Of a DNA stretch of 64,000 nucleotides, positions 18,952 to 29,854 are shown piece by piece. Source of the DNA: an uncultured Porphyromonadaceae bacterium (GTDB lineage Bacteria; Bacteroidota; Bacteroidia; Bacteroidales; Muribaculaceae); the NCBI GenBank assembly GCA_947175295.1, contig CAMWMK010000001.1, positions 1 through 64,000 on the forward strand, written 5' to 3'. The position numbers and the translations under genes were made by a program. How positions within the stretch are numbered: the first letter of the stretch is position 1; each line of letters starts with the position of its first letter. The notes beneath the pieces are model-generated. The model had not been told where the DNA came from, made no database searches, and was given only the letters and a program-made list of their open reading frames with translations.

Positions 18952-21900
18952 ATGAAAAATGTAAAGAAACCATTTCGCTGCATCGCGTTGCTGATGGTCA
19001 TGCTTCTGGCCGGGTCGATATCGGCCTGGGCGGATACTGTCAAAGGCAATGTGGTCGATGAGTCGGGCGAACCGCTCATCGGCGTGACTGTCAGAGTAGA
19101 CGGCACCTCCATTGGTACGGCTACCGACATGGATGGCAACTACACCATCAACGTACCTAACATCAAGAAAGACCACCTCATTTTCGGCTATGTAGGAATG
19201 GCTGACCAGAAGATAGCGGTCGGCGGCCGTAAGGTCGTAGACGTGGTCATGAAGGAAGACTCCGAAATCCTCGACGAAGTAGTGGTGGTCGGCTACGGCC
19301 AGCAGAAAAAGGCGTCGGTGGTGGGAGCCATCACTCAGACCACAGGCGAGGTCCTTGAACGCGCGGCAGGCGTGCATGACATCAGCGCCGCCCTTACCGG
19401 CAACCTCCCCGGTGTCGTCACCGTCCAGTCTTCAGGCATGCCGGGCGATGAATCCGCGAAGATCACCATCCGCGGTGCCTCTTCCTGGAACAACAGCGCC
19501 CCCCTTGTCCTCGTCGACGGTATCGAACGCGAGATGAGCAGCGTCGATGTCAGTTCGGTGAAATCGATCTCCGTACTTAAGGACGCATCCGCAACCGCGG
19601 TCTACGGTGTGAAGGGCGCTAACGGCGTGATCCTAATCACGACCAAGCGCGGTCAGGAAGGACGCGCAAAGATCGATGTAGGCTTCACCGCGACCATGAA
19701 GACCATTTCCAAGCTTCCCGATAAGATGGATTCATACGACGCTCTTCTTTGGAGAAACAAGGCCGTGATGCACGAGCTTCCCATCATGGGGTCTTCCTGG
19801 TCATACATGACTCCGCTCGCTGTGGCCGACAAATACCGTAATCCTGCAAATCTTGAGGAGTCTGAGCGTTATCCCAACGTAGACTGGAAAGACTATCTTT
19901 TCAAAGACCATGCGATGTCTTACAACGGCAACGTTTCGATCAGCGGCGGTACGAAGTTCGTACGTTATTTCGCAGTGATCGACTTCGTGAGCGAGGGCGA
20001 TATGTTCAAGGACATAGACAACGGACGTGGATATGACACCGGCTTCGGCTACAACCGCATCAACGCACGCTCCAATCTCGACTTCTCCCTTACTCCGACC
20101 ACTACCTTCAAGGTGAACCTTGCCGGTTCCACCGCGCAGAGGCGCTCCACATGGCCGAGCGACGGCAATTCTTTCGACCAGAGCAACTGGAACAACCAGC
20201 AGGTATGGGCCGGTGTCTACAACATCGCCCCGGACGTATTCCTCCCTATCTATTCCGATGGCTCTTTCGGCTACTATCCGTCGTTTAAGTCGCAGGTGGC
20301 CAACTCCGCGGAGCAGCTCGCCATGGGCGGCGCGTTCAAGACCACCGATACTTCCATCACTACCGACTTCGTACTCAACCAGGACCTGAAGTTCATCACT
20401 CCCGGCCTCAACCTTATGGGTATGATTTCATGGGACAACCGATTCCGTGAGGCATCACGTGGCATCAACGACCTTAACAACAGTCCTCAGCACAAATGGA
20501 TCGATCCTGAGACCGGTATGGTCCAGACCGAGACCAACTACGACAAGACCACGATGTTCGACTATATGCCGGGCAACAAGTGGAGCACACAGGGCGGAGA
20601 AGTGCAGAACTGGAACACTGTCCGCAACATGAACTATCAGGTGCAGCTCAACTGGGCACGCGAGTTCGGCAAGAACGATGTCGGCGCCACTGCCGTATGG
20701 ACACGTCAGGAAGTGGCTACCGGCTCGATGATCCCTATCCGCCGTGAAGACTGGGTGTTCCGTCTGACCTACAACTTTGACGACCGCTATTTCGTGGAAT
20801 ACAACGGCGCCTACAACGGCTCCGAGAAATTCGGCAAGGGCTTCCGTTTCGGCTTCTTCAACTCCGGAGCTATCGGTTGGCGTCCGTCGGAGGAGAAGTT
20901 CTGGAAGGCCGCAGGGCTCGACAACTGGTGGCAGGAACTTAAGATACGCGCTTCCTACGGCGAAATCGGCGACGACTCAGGCGCTCGCTTCCTCTACATG
21001 GACCAGTGGGCCTATGGCGGCAACACCAAGATGGTCACTACAGGCTACGGCGACAAGGCGACACCGGGAGTATATACAGATGGCTCCATCTACTCCTACT
21101 ATCGCCAGAGCGCGCTCGGAAACCCCGATGCCCACTGGGAGAAGGTGAAGAAGATGAACCTCGGTATCGACTTCTCGTTCCTCAACAGCATGTTCTCCGG
21201 TACGGTCGAGCTCTTCAAGGACAAGCGTGACGACATCCTCATCAGCGGCGGCGACCGCTCTATGCCCTCTTACTTCGGCCAAACTCCTCCTACCGCCAAC
21301 CTGGGTAAGGCTACAGTGTCAGGCTATGAATTCGAACTCCGCTTCAACAAGCCTATAGGCAGGGACATGCGCATCTGGGCCAACCTCAATATGACTCATG
21401 CCGCGAATAAGATTACATTCCGCGACGACCCGGAGCTAAAGCCCGACTATCAGAAGCAGGCGGGATTTGCCATCGGCCAGACCCACTCCCACATCAGCGG
21501 AGGATTCCTCAACTCGCTTGATGAACTCTACGGAGCCCCCAGCCATGACATCAACAACGAAAGCCGCCTTCCCGGCGATTACTATATCGTAGACTTCAAC
21601 GGCGACGGCATTGTAGACGAGAAGGACTCAGCTCCTTACGGATACACCGGCACTCCGCAGAACACCTACAACGCCACCATCGGATATGAATGGAAGGGCT
21701 TCAGCTGCTTCGTTCAGTTCTATGGCGTGACCAACGTCACCCGCGACGTGGGCCTGACATCATTCAGCCACAACACCGACAACGTCTACAACCTCGGTTC
21801 GTGGTGGAACGGCTATGACCTCGACGGCGATGTGCTGCTGCCACGCTGGTATTCGCAGTCAAGCTCCTACAGCAACGGTACGCAGTATCTCTACGACGCT

Positions 21901-22122
21901 TCCTACGTCAGACTGAAAAACGTCGAGGTGGCCTACACATGGAACGGCGGCTGGATCAAGAAGCTCGGAATGAACAACCTTAAGGTCTACCTCAACGGCA
22001 ATAACCTCTGGCTCTGGTCGCGCATGCCCGACGACCGCGAATCAAACTTCGCGGGCTCCGCAGGTTCCGGCGCTTATCCTACACTCCGCCGTTTCAACTT
22101 AGGCATCAAGTTCAACTTCTAA
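18952..22122 (+). CDS. xusA: SusC-like TonB-dependent xylo-oligosaccharide transporter (XusA type)
   Basis: 1056-aa outer-membrane transporter. Signal peptide to about residue 27 (SISAWA), CarboxypepD_reg-like domain (about 29-105, VKGNVVDESGEPLIGVTV), TonB-box-like DEVVVVGYG (about 111-119), plug ending ANGVILITTKRG, then a 22-strand barrel ending with an aromatic residue (GIKFNF). Length is typical. It is the first of two SusC/SusD pairs followed by a XusE-like gene and GH10, the order described for the Prevotella and Bacteroides xylan (xus) core. It should import oligosaccharides released by the surface GH10, together with the SusD-like lipoprotein encoded 16 bp downstream. Confidence 0.93.
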   Translation: MKNVKKPFRCIALLMVMLLAGSISAWADTVKGNVVDESGEPLIGVTVRVDGTSIGTATDMDGNYTINVPNIKKDHLIFGYVGMADQKIAVGGRKVVDVVMKEDSEILDEVVVVGYGQQKKASVVGAITQTTGEVLERAAGVHDISAALTGNLPGVVTVQSSGMPGDESAKITIRGASSWNNSAPLVLVDGIEREMSSVDVSSVKSISVLKDASATAVYGVKGANGVILITTKRGQEGRAKIDVGFTATMKTISKLPDKMDSYDALLWRNKAVMHELPIMGSSWSYMTPLAVADKYRNPANLEESERYPNVDWKDYLFKDHAMSYNGNVSISGGTKFVRYFAVIDFVSEGDMFKDIDNGRGYDTGFGYNRINARSNLDFSLTPTTTFKVNLAGSTAQRRSTWPSDGNSFDQSNWNNQQVWAGVYNIAPDVFLPIYSDGSFGYYPSFKSQVANSAEQLAMGGAFKTTDTSITTDFVLNQDLKFITPGLNLMGMISWDNRFREASRGINDLNNSPQHKWIDPETGMVQTETNYDKTTMFDYMPGNKWSTQGGEVQNWNTVRNMNYQVQLNWAREFGKNDVGATAVWTRQEVATGSMIPIRREDWVFRLTYNFDDRYFVEYNGAYNGSEKFGKGFRFGFFNSGAIGWRPSEEKFWKAAGLDNWWQELKIRASYGEIGDDSGARFLYMDQWAYGGNTKMVTTGYGDKATPGVYTDGSIYSYYRQSALGNPDAHWEKVKKMNLGIDFSFLNSMFSGTVELFKDKRDDILISGGDRSMPSYFGQTPPTANLGKATVSGYEFELRFNKPIGRDMRIWANLNMTHAANKITFRDDPELKPDYQKQAGFAIGQTHSHISGGFLNSLDELYGAPSHDINNESRLPGDYYIVDFNGDGIVDEKDSAPYGYTGTPQNTYNATIGYEWKGFSCFVQFYGVTNVTRDVGLTSFSHNTDNVYNLGSWWNGYDLDGDVLLPRWYSQSSSYSNGTQYLYDASYVRLKNVEVAYTWNGGWIKKLGMNNLKVYLNGNNLWLWSRMPDDRESNFAGSAGSGAYPTLRRFNLGIKFNF

Positions 22123-22138
22123 CATTATGCAACCAATC

Positions 22139-24085
22139 ATGAACAGATATATAAAATTCTTTGGAGCCATCGCGTTGGGAATGACCCTGACAGCCGGAAT
22201 GACTTCTTGCGAGGACTATCTCGACAAGGAGCCGGATTCAAACGTCTCTTCCGACACTCCCTTCAAGAATTTCACCAATATGCAGGGATATGTGGAGGAG
22301 ATCTACAACTGCATCCCTGACAAGGCCAAGTGCTACTGGACTTCATCATGGAATCTCGGCGACGACGAGGTCATGAATCCACAGGCGGAATCAGACCGCG
22401 TAATCCAGACCCAGATCGACCTCGGAAACTTCTATGCCTGGCAGAGCAACAACCAGTTCTGGTTTGCCGCGAATAAGTCAGGACTCGACCCGACCTCCAA
22501 CGACGCTTTCAACCATCGTCTCGCGGGCCATGCCTGGTATTGCATCGCCAAGGCCAACAAGGGCATACAGGAGATCGACAACCACTTCACCGGCACTGCT
22601 GAAGAGAAGAACCTCATACTCGGTCAGCTCTACTTCTTCCGCGCATGGTGGCACTTCGAGATGATGCAGTTTCTCGGTGGTCTTCCCTACGTGGATATGG
22701 TGTTTTCGGCTACCGAGTCGCCGCGCCTGGAGCGCCTTTCCTATCTGGAATGCGCCGACAAGGCAGCCGCCGACTTTCAGAAGGCTGCGGAGCTCCTTCC
22801 CGTAAACTGGGACAACACCACTGCCGGAAAGAACACACTCGGCAAAAACGAGCTCCGCATCAATAAGATCACGGCCCTCGCTTACCTCGGCAAGAACTAT
22901 CTTTGGGCCGCCAGCCCGCTTATGCAGCATGGCGCTCAGACAGGTGGCGGTCAGACCTATAGCTACAGCGAAGACTATGCCCGCAAGGCTGCCGACGCCT
23001 TTGGCGAGATCATTTCGCTCGTGGAGTCCGGACAGACGCAGTATGAGTTCGCTTCGTTTGACTACGACAACATCTACGACCATAAGAAGGCTTCCGGAGT
23101 CGACAACAGCTACAGCGAGCTCTTCTTCACTTCAGGCAGAAGCTGGGAGCAGCCCGGCGGCAAGGAGGCTCTCCTCCGCGGTCCTTCCGCAGGATGGTCA
23201 TATACCCGCTATAACTTCAGCCGTACCTTCGGACCCAACCAGCTTTGCGCACAGGACAACCATATCCATCAGCCTACTGCAAACTATGTGGCCAACTACG
23301 GCATGGCCAACGGTCTTCCTATCGACGATCCCGAATCAGGATGGGATCCCAAGCACCCCTTCAAGGGTCGCGACCCGCGTTTCTACCATGACATCGTGTT
23401 CGACGGTGTGAAGTATATCAATGCTGAGCCGGATGCAGCGGATAAGGCCATGAAATATGCCGGCCTCGCTACGGGCGGCTCCATGCGTGCCATCACCAAC
23501 GCTTCGCGTTCGGGCTATTTCTATCAGAAACTCGTACCCCACACATGCCAGAAGTATGATTCCGGCTCATCCGACGACTACGGTCCCAACCCACACAGCT
23601 ATATCCCCTATATGCGTCTTGCCGACGTCTATCTGATGTATGCCGAAGCTACTGCGGTATTCGGCGGACAGCAGGGCAAGTCGGGCAAGTGCCAGCTGAC
23701 TTCAGTTGACGCCATCAACAGGCTTCGCGACCGCGTGGGCGCAGGCCATGTAGCCGATAAGTATACCGGCAACGCATATATGGATGAGGTGCGCCGCGAA
23801 CGCGCCGTAGAGCTTGCCTTCGAAGGCTTCCGTTTCAATGACCTTCAGCGCTGGCTTCTCCTCACCGAGCCGAAATACTGCGTCAAGACATCTCAGGAGT
23901 TCATCCGTGTCTCGGGTGTCGACGAGAAGTTCTACGCTGAAAACGATCCCGCCGAGGCCGAAGTGGCTGAGTTCCGTGAAGAAGTGATACTGACACGCAA
24001 CTTCGATACGAAGCACTACTGGTTTCCGCTTCTCCGTGATGACACCTACATCTATGCAGGTTTCGAGCAGAATCCGGGATGGTAA
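22139..24085 (+). CDS. xusB: SusD-like surface glycan-binding lipoprotein (XusB type)
   Basis: 648 aa from the ATG at 22139, which opens a compact lipoprotein signal (MNRYIKFFGAIALG, lipobox MTSC). An ATG four codons earlier (22127) is an alternative start. The acidic SCEDYLDKEP after the lipid cysteine fits Bacteroidetes surface export. SusD hallmarks follow: the TPR-like helical region with EKNLILGQLYFFRAW, and C-terminal VRRERAVELAFEGFRFNDLQRW, ending in EQNPGW. It should cap the XusA barrel and deliver xylo-oligosaccharides. Confidence 0.93.
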   Translation: MNRYIKFFGAIALGMTLTAGMTSCEDYLDKEPDSNVSSDTPFKNFTNMQGYVEEIYNCIPDKAKCYWTSSWNLGDDEVMNPQAESDRVIQTQIDLGNFYAWQSNNQFWFAANKSGLDPTSNDAFNHRLAGHAWYCIAKANKGIQEIDNHFTGTAEEKNLILGQLYFFRAWWHFEMMQFLGGLPYVDMVFSATESPRLERLSYLECADKAAADFQKAAELLPVNWDNTTAGKNTLGKNELRINKITALAYLGKNYLWAASPLMQHGAQTGGGQTYSYSEDYARKAADAFGEIISLVESGQTQYEFASFDYDNIYDHKKASGVDNSYSELFFTSGRSWEQPGGKEALLRGPSAGWSYTRYNFSRTFGPNQLCAQDNHIHQPTANYVANYGMANGLPIDDPESGWDPKHPFKGRDPRFYHDIVFDGVKYINAEPDAADKAMKYAGLATGGSMRAITNASRSGYFYQKLVPHTCQKYDSGSSDDYGPNPHSYIPYMRLADVYLMYAEATAVFGGQQGKSGKCQLTSVDAINRLRDRVGAGHVADKYTGNAYMDEVRRERAVELAFEGFRFNDLQRWLLLTEPKYCVKTSQEFIRVSGVDEKFYAENDPAEAEVAEFREEVILTRNFDTKHYWFPLLRDDTYIYAGFEQNPGW

Positions 24086-24119
24086 TGGAGTATAAACTAA
24101 CCTTACTGTAAGAAAACTT

Positions 24120-26957
24120 ATGACAACAAATTATAATAAGATCCTCCCGATGGTAGCTTTAGCGGCAATGTGCGTCCCTCAGGCGGCGGCCGCCAACGAC
24201 GAGGCCGCGGATTCTGTGGCCGGCTACAAGGTGCATCTGCCTTTCCGCACTGTGGAGAGCGGCGATATGCTCGGCGGTGCAGAAGTGCTCGACCTGGAGA
24301 AGCTGATGGAGGTCAACTATATCAACGATATCAATACCGGAACCATCTCCGGCTACGTCTCCGGTTTCAACGGCAACTCCCTCTGGGGTATGGATGCGGA
24401 CAACGAGGGTTTCCTCGTGCTTATCGACGGTGTGGTCCGCGATATGAACAACGTCATCTCCACCGAAGTGAAGGACATCACCTTCATCAAGGGGGCCGCC
24501 GCTACGGTCCTTTATGGCGCGCGTGCCGCAAAGGGTGTGATCTACATCACTACCAAGCGCGGCGAGAACGCACCCCTTTCCATCAATGCACGCGTCAATA
24601 CCGGATGGCATGTGGCCAAGTCTACTCCCGAATACTTAGGCTCGGCTGAATACATGACCCTCTACAACCAGGCCCTTGCCAACGACGGCCTCGCTCCACG
24701 CTATTCGGCAGAGGACATCTATAACTATGGAAGCGGCGCGAATCCCTACCGCTATCCCAATCTCAACATGTATTCCGGCGACTACCTGAAGAAGGCCTAC
24801 AACCGCACGGACGCATCCGTTCAGATCTCAGGCGGCAACGAGCGCGCACGCTACTACACAAACATCAACTATTTCCGTCAGGGCGACTATCTTAAGGTAG
24901 GGGAGGCAAAGCACAACTTCACCGACCGCTTCAGCGTACGCGGCAACATCGACGTCGACATCACCGACTTCATCAGTGCCTACGTCAACGCAAGCGCCAC
25001 TTTCTACGGGGCGCGTAGCGCCAATTCCAACCTCGGCAGCTATTGGTCGCAGGCGGCTTCCCTGCGTCCCAACCGCTTCACTCCCTTCATTCCCGTGAGC
25101 CTTGTCAATACGGGAGCGTTGAGCTCGATGGAGCTGCTCGGAAGCACTACCAATATCTACGACGGATGTTTCCTCGGTGGCACACAGATCGACAAGACAA
25201 ACATTTTCGCCGACTACATGGCTGCCGGCTATAATAAGTATACAAGCCGCCAGTTCCAGTTCGATACCGGTGTCAACGTCGACCTCGGCATGGTGACAAA
25301 GGGTCTTACCTTCAACACCAAGTTCGCTGTAGATTATGCTACTTCCTACACTACGAGCTACAATAACTCCTACGCGGTCTTCATTCCGGAATGGAGCCAG
25401 TACAACGGTGTGGATGAGATCACTTCCGTCACTATCGAAGGCAAGGACGAGCACTCCGGCAAGCAGAACATCGGCGGCTCCTCAAGCCGTCAGACCATGT
25501 ACTGGTCCGGCCAGTTCGACTATGCCCGCACATTCGACGACGTACATAACTTCCATGCCCTTGCAGTCGCAGCCGGATGGCAGCGTACGTTATCCGGCCA
25601 ATACCACCGCACGAGCAGCGCCAACATAGGCTTCGAGGCCGACTACAACTACGACCGCCGCTACTATGTGGATCTCGCTGTGACCGGCGTCCACTCGTCG
25701 AAGCTCGCTCCCGGACACCGTCAGGCATGGTCGCCGGCCGCTACCATCGGATGGCGCCTGACAGGCGAGGAATTCCTTCAGGACAACAGCGCCATCAACG
25801 AACTCATGCTCTCCGCTTCAGGCGCAATCCTGCATCAGGACATCGACATCGCGGACTACTATATGTATACCGCCAACTACACCAACGGCGGATGGTACAG
25901 CTGGGCGGTCGGCGGCACATCGGCTGCCTATCCCAAGCGCGGCAACAACGAAGACCTCAACTTCATCAATCGTAAGGAATTCACCGTTGGCCTACGCGGC
26001 GAGCTCGCCAACCGCATGATCGACTTCAACGCGATGTATTTCCTTTATAAGACCGAAGGCCTCATCAGCAATCAGTCCACTAAATTCCCGAGCTACTTCT
26101 CTACTTACTATCCCGAGGCTTCATTCGTGCCTTATGTCAATATGAATGACAACAAGCGCACCGGTTTCGACTTCGCTGTCAATTTCAAGAAGAACTTCGG
26201 AGAGTTCGACCTTAAGGTGGGTGTCACAGGCACTTACTACGACACCAAGGCCACGAAGCGCGACGAAGTATATGAGAACGCTTACCAGTATCGTCAGGGA
26301 CACATCGTCGACGGCATCTGGGGCTACAAGTGCCTCGGATTCTTCCAGACCGATGAGGAGGCCGCCTCTGTCGACCAGTCCGCCCTCGGAAGTTCCGGCC
26401 TTAAGGCAGGTGACCTCAGATACGCCGACCTGAACGGCGACGGCAAGGTAGACCAGAACGACCAGACATTCCTCGGAAAGGGCGGATGGTATGGCAGCCC
26501 GTTCTTCATGGGTGTCAACCTTCAGATGTCGTGGAAAGGGTTCACGCTCTTCGTGCATGGCCTTGGAAACTTCGGAGGACACGGCACACTCAACGGCAAC
26601 TCCTACTATCAGATGTATGGCGAGAACAAATATTCCGAGATGGCACGCGAGTGCTGGACTCCGGAGACAGCCGCTACAGCGACCCTTCCCCGCCTGACCA
26701 CTACCAACGCAGCCAACAATTACGTGACCTCCGACTTCTGGATGTACAGCACAGACCGCTTCGACATCGATAAGATACAGCTGACCTACGACTTCCCGAA
26801 GTCGATCATCAACGGTCCCGTGGTCAAAGGCCTTCAGGTCTATGTAAGCGGAGACGACCTCGTGACATTCGGTAAGAACCGTAAGATCCTCGAGATGAAT
26901 GTGGGATCCGCTCCCCAGTCTCGTTTCTACAACATCGGTGCCCAGATAACTTTCTAA
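24120..26957 (+). CDS. xusC: Short SusC-like transporter without CarboxypepD_reg domain (XusC type)
   Basis: 945-aa outer-membrane protein with signal peptide (LAAMCVPQAAA). After a short linker (VAGYKVHLPFRTVESGDMLGG) it enters the plug directly (FLVLIDGVVRDMN, GARAAKGVIYITTKRG), then the barrel, ending GAQITF. It lacks the CarboxypepD_reg domain and any recognisable EVVVVGYG TonB box. This matches the second SusC of xus loci, so the shortness is a family trait rather than truncation. The paralogue at 55616 has the same architecture. Probable role is transport paired with the next SusD, perhaps of differently sized or decorated oligosaccharides. Confidence 0.9.
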   Translation: MTTNYNKILPMVALAAMCVPQAAAANDEAADSVAGYKVHLPFRTVESGDMLGGAEVLDLEKLMEVNYINDINTGTISGYVSGFNGNSLWGMDADNEGFLVLIDGVVRDMNNVISTEVKDITFIKGAAATVLYGARAAKGVIYITTKRGENAPLSINARVNTGWHVAKSTPEYLGSAEYMTLYNQALANDGLAPRYSAEDIYNYGSGANPYRYPNLNMYSGDYLKKAYNRTDASVQISGGNERARYYTNINYFRQGDYLKVGEAKHNFTDRFSVRGNIDVDITDFISAYVNASATFYGARSANSNLGSYWSQAASLRPNRFTPFIPVSLVNTGALSSMELLGSTTNIYDGCFLGGTQIDKTNIFADYMAAGYNKYTSRQFQFDTGVNVDLGMVTKGLTFNTKFAVDYATSYTTSYNNSYAVFIPEWSQYNGVDEITSVTIEGKDEHSGKQNIGGSSSRQTMYWSGQFDYARTFDDVHNFHALAVAAGWQRTLSGQYHRTSSANIGFEADYNYDRRYYVDLAVTGVHSSKLAPGHRQAWSPAATIGWRLTGEEFLQDNSAINELMLSASGAILHQDIDIADYYMYTANYTNGGWYSWAVGGTSAAYPKRGNNEDLNFINRKEFTVGLRGELANRMIDFNAMYFLYKTEGLISNQSTKFPSYFSTYYPEASFVPYVNMNDNKRTGFDFAVNFKKNFGEFDLKVGVTGTYYDTKATKRDEVYENAYQYRQGHIVDGIWGYKCLGFFQTDEEAASVDQSALGSSGLKAGDLRYADLNGDGKVDQNDQTFLGKGGWYGSPFFMGVNLQMSWKGFTLFVHGLGNFGGHGTLNGNSYYQMYGENKYSEMARECWTPETAATATLPRLTTTNAANNYVTSDFWMYSTDRFDIDKIQLTYDFPKSIINGPVVKGLQVYVSGDDLVTFGKNRKILEMNVGSAPQSRFYNIGAQITF

Positions 26958-26969
26958 CAACCCGACAAA

Positions 26970-28751
26970 ATGAAAAATATAATAAAATATTTCGCTGCGG
27001 CTTCGATCATGATGGGCCTTGCTTCGTGCGACGACCTCTTTGAGCCTGCCAATGAGAACATCAAGGATGAGAACTCGATGATCACTGAGCCGAACTATGC
27101 CGACGCGATCCTCGGCAGCGCGTATATCCTGATGCCTTATCCAAGCAGTTCTGAAAACGATGTCGCTACCGACGACGCTGTGTCGAATCAGCTCGATAAC
27201 TCATATCTTAAGATAGCCGGAGGCGCATGGAACTCACAGACCGGTGTATCCGTCAACAACTGGCGCGACCGCAACGCTTCAATACAGTACTGCAATCTCT
27301 TCCTTGAGAAGGTAGACGAGGTGGCTTTCTCGACAACTCCTGAAATCAACGAGATGTTTCAAGACCGCCTGAAAGGCGAAGCCTACGGCCTGCGCGCACT
27401 CAATATGCTTTACCTCCTTCAGAACTACGCAGGCAAGACCGCTTCCGGCGAACTCATGGGTGTGCCTGTCTGGACTGAGTCATGGAACGCTACCTCCAAC
27501 CTCAATGTGCCGCGCAACACATTCAGGGAGTGCTTGGCGCAGCTGCTCGACGATGTTGACAAGGCTGTGGCTCTCCTTCCCCTTGACTTCAAGGATGTCA
27601 GCGATGCTGAAGTTCCCGATAAGTATAAATCAAAAGGCGTCAACGCCGCTGTCTACAACCGGGTGAACGGCGCTACGACTGCACTTCGTCTTTCCGGCCG
27701 CATTGCGGAAGCAATCGGCTCACAGGCCGCGCTTCTCGCCGCAAGTCCCGCTTTCTCCGACCAGTCGGGAGTGGACTGGGCTGAGGCCGCCAACCGTGCC
27801 GGCAACGTACTGAAGCGTATCGGCGGCGTGGCTGGAATGCCCCAGAAGGGTCATCTCTGGTATACGGCCGAGGAAATCGGCAACAGCGTGACGGCATCAG
27901 TCAATCATCCCGAAGTGATATGGCGCGACGGCGCTTCCGAAAGCTCCTCGCGCGAGGAAGACAACTTCCCCCCGACACTCTACGGCAAAGGACGCGTCAA
28001 TCCTACCCAGAACCTTGTCGATGCCTTCCCGATGGCCAATGGTTATCCCATCACTGATTCCCGCTCCGGATACAATGCCAATGATCCCTACTCCGGTCGC
28101 GACCCTCGTCTTGGTGCATACGTGGTGGTCAACGGCAGCACTTTAGGCGTAAACAACAGCGTGATCCACACAGGCACTGACGCCGGCAACAACGACGGCA
28201 TCAATCAGGAGGCGGAATACTCCACCCGCACCGGCTACTACATGCGCAAGCTCCTCCGCAGCGACGTGAACCCCAACTCCACCAACAAGGTAGAGAAGTA
28301 TCACTACACCACCCGTATCCGTTTCACAGAGATATTCCTCGCATATGCTGAGGCGGCCAACGAGGCATGGGGCCCGACAAACGGCGGCAGCTACGGATTT
28401 TCTGCCTACGACGTGATCAAGGCCATCCGTAAGCGCGCGATGGGCGATGCAATAGGCGACGACCCGTATCTGGAATCGGTAAAGGGCAACAAAGACGAGA
28501 TGCGCAAGCTCATCCGCAACGAACGCCGACTCGAACTCTGCTTCGAGAATAAGCGCTTCTGGGACCTCCGCCGCTGGAACTCCAACATAAGCGAACTCAA
28601 CGAAGCGGCACAGGGCATGGAGATCACAGGCTCTTCATATAAGAAGATCGAAGTGGAAACCCGAAACTATAAGGAATATATGATCTATGGTCCACTCCCG
28701 TACAGCGACGTGCTGAAGTTCAGCGCGCTTGAGCAGAACGCGGGTTGGTAA
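26970..28751 (+). CDS. xusD: SusD-like surface glycan-binding lipoprotein (XusD type)
   Basis: 593 aa. Lipoprotein signal MKNIIKYFAAASIMMG with lipobox LASC, followed by acidic DDLFEP, as in surface-exposed members. SusD features: RLKGEAYGLRALNMLYLL, YAEAANEAW, and C-terminal IRNERRLELCFENKRFWDLRRW ending EQNAGW. It follows XusC by 12 bp and should form its lid. It shares this architecture with the protein at 58445. Confidence 0.92.
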   Translation: MKNIIKYFAAASIMMGLASCDDLFEPANENIKDENSMITEPNYADAILGSAYILMPYPSSSENDVATDDAVSNQLDNSYLKIAGGAWNSQTGVSVNNWRDRNASIQYCNLFLEKVDEVAFSTTPEINEMFQDRLKGEAYGLRALNMLYLLQNYAGKTASGELMGVPVWTESWNATSNLNVPRNTFRECLAQLLDDVDKAVALLPLDFKDVSDAEVPDKYKSKGVNAAVYNRVNGATTALRLSGRIAEAIGSQAALLAASPAFSDQSGVDWAEAANRAGNVLKRIGGVAGMPQKGHLWYTAEEIGNSVTASVNHPEVIWRDGASESSSREEDNFPPTLYGKGRVNPTQNLVDAFPMANGYPITDSRSGYNANDPYSGRDPRLGAYVVVNGSTLGVNNSVIHTGTDAGNNDGINQEAEYSTRTGYYMRKLLRSDVNPNSTNKVEKYHYTTRIRFTEIFLAYAEAANEAWGPTNGGSYGFSAYDVIKAIRKRAMGDAIGDDPYLESVKGNKDEMRKLIRNERRLELCFENKRFWDLRRWNSNISELNEAAQGMEITGSSYKKIEVETRNYKEYMIYGPLPYSDVLKFSALEQNAGW

Positions 28752-28775
28752 CATTCATAAATTAACTGAAACGAC

Positions 28776-29846
28776 ATGACTGATTTTAAGAACGGCCTCA
28801 TCGGAGGCTTTGGAATACTTCTCGCCCTCTCCGCCGCTTCCTGCAAGAACGGCAACAACGACTTCCCTGACTACGATGGAGGCATCACCGCATATTTCGC
28901 TAATCAATATCCCGCTACGATCGTAGTGCTGGGTGAATATCCCGAGGGTGATAACTCCGACAATCTGGAACACAAGATCAACATCTATGCGACTCAGGGC
29001 GGAGCTTACGAGCCGAAAGACCTCAAGATAGATGTAGTGGTAGACAACAGCCTTGTCTCCGACCTCTACTTCCCCGACGGATCTCCTGTCAAGGCCATGC
29101 CGGAGAATTATTACTCTCTTGAGAGCAATACCTTGACACTAAGCAAAAAGCATAAGGAAGACAAGACTCCTCTCTTCGGCACTAAGGTGCAGCTTACCGA
29201 TGCTTTCTTCAATGACCCCGCTTCCGTAAAGGAGACATATGTGATTCCCGTGAGGATGGTGAAGGCCATCGGAGCCGACAGGATCCTGACCGGCACTCCG
29301 GCCATACCTGATTCCAATCCCGCTCTGACTGACGCATCCGCGTGGGACGTACAGCCCAAAGACTTCACCCTTTATTGCGTGAAGTATGTCAATCCCTGGG
29401 CCGCAAGCTACCTCCGCCGCGGTGTCGACCAGATCACTGACGCGGTGGCAGGCAGCAGCACTGATGTTCGCCACGAGCAGTATATAGAGAAGAACGAGGT
29501 GGTCTACCTTACTACTGAATCGATGACGGAAGTGCTCTTCCCGCTTTCCACCGTAGTGCCTGACGGAGAGTCGGTCAAGACACTTACCTGCGACTTGATG
29601 CTCAAGTTCAGCGGCGATGACTGCACTGTCTCCACATCCACCGAAGGCATGACAGCTACCGGTAGCGGCAAGTTCGTCAAGAAAGGCGACAAGAACTTCT
29701 GGGGCGACAAAGACGCTCACGACGTGCTCTATCTTGACTATCAGGTAGACTTCGGTCCCCGGCAGTTCAGCACGAAGGATACGCTCGTGGTTCGCTCGCG
29801 CGAGATAGCTCCGATATTAGATTTCAATCCCGTCTATAAAAACTGA
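28776..29846 (+). CDS. xusE: XusE-like surface lipoprotein (DUF1735/DUF5627 type)
   Basis: 356-aa lipoprotein (ALSAASCKNGNNDFPDYDGG, acidic after the cysteine, so probably surface-exposed). The N-terminal immunoglobulin-like DUF1735 region (about 30-180) holds FANQYPATIVVLG and YVIPVRM; the C-terminal beta domain starts after KYVNPWAASYLRRG. It occupies the place of xusE between the second SusD and GH10 in xylan loci. The family is thought to be a surface glycan-binding protein; no catalytic motif is visible. A homologue lies at 60227. Confidence 0.82.
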   Translation: MTDFKNGLIGGFGILLALSAASCKNGNNDFPDYDGGITAYFANQYPATIVVLGEYPEGDNSDNLEHKINIYATQGGAYEPKDLKIDVVVDNSLVSDLYFPDGSPVKAMPENYYSLESNTLTLSKKHKEDKTPLFGTKVQLTDAFFNDPASVKETYVIPVRMVKAIGADRILTGTPAIPDSNPALTDASAWDVQPKDFTLYCVKYVNPWAASYLRRGVDQITDAVAGSSTDVRHEQYIEKNEVVYLTTESMTEVLFPLSTVVPDGESVKTLTCDLMLKFSGDDCTVSTSTEGMTATGSGKFVKKGDKNFWGDKDAHDVLYLDYQVDFGPRQFSTKDTLVVRSREIAPILDFNPVYKN

Positions 29847-29854
29847 TCATCACC

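Noticed and set aside
24120-26957. Possible 5' truncation of the short SusC
   Set aside because: It has its own signal peptide, and the paralogue at 55616 has the same shortened architecture, so it is a family trait.
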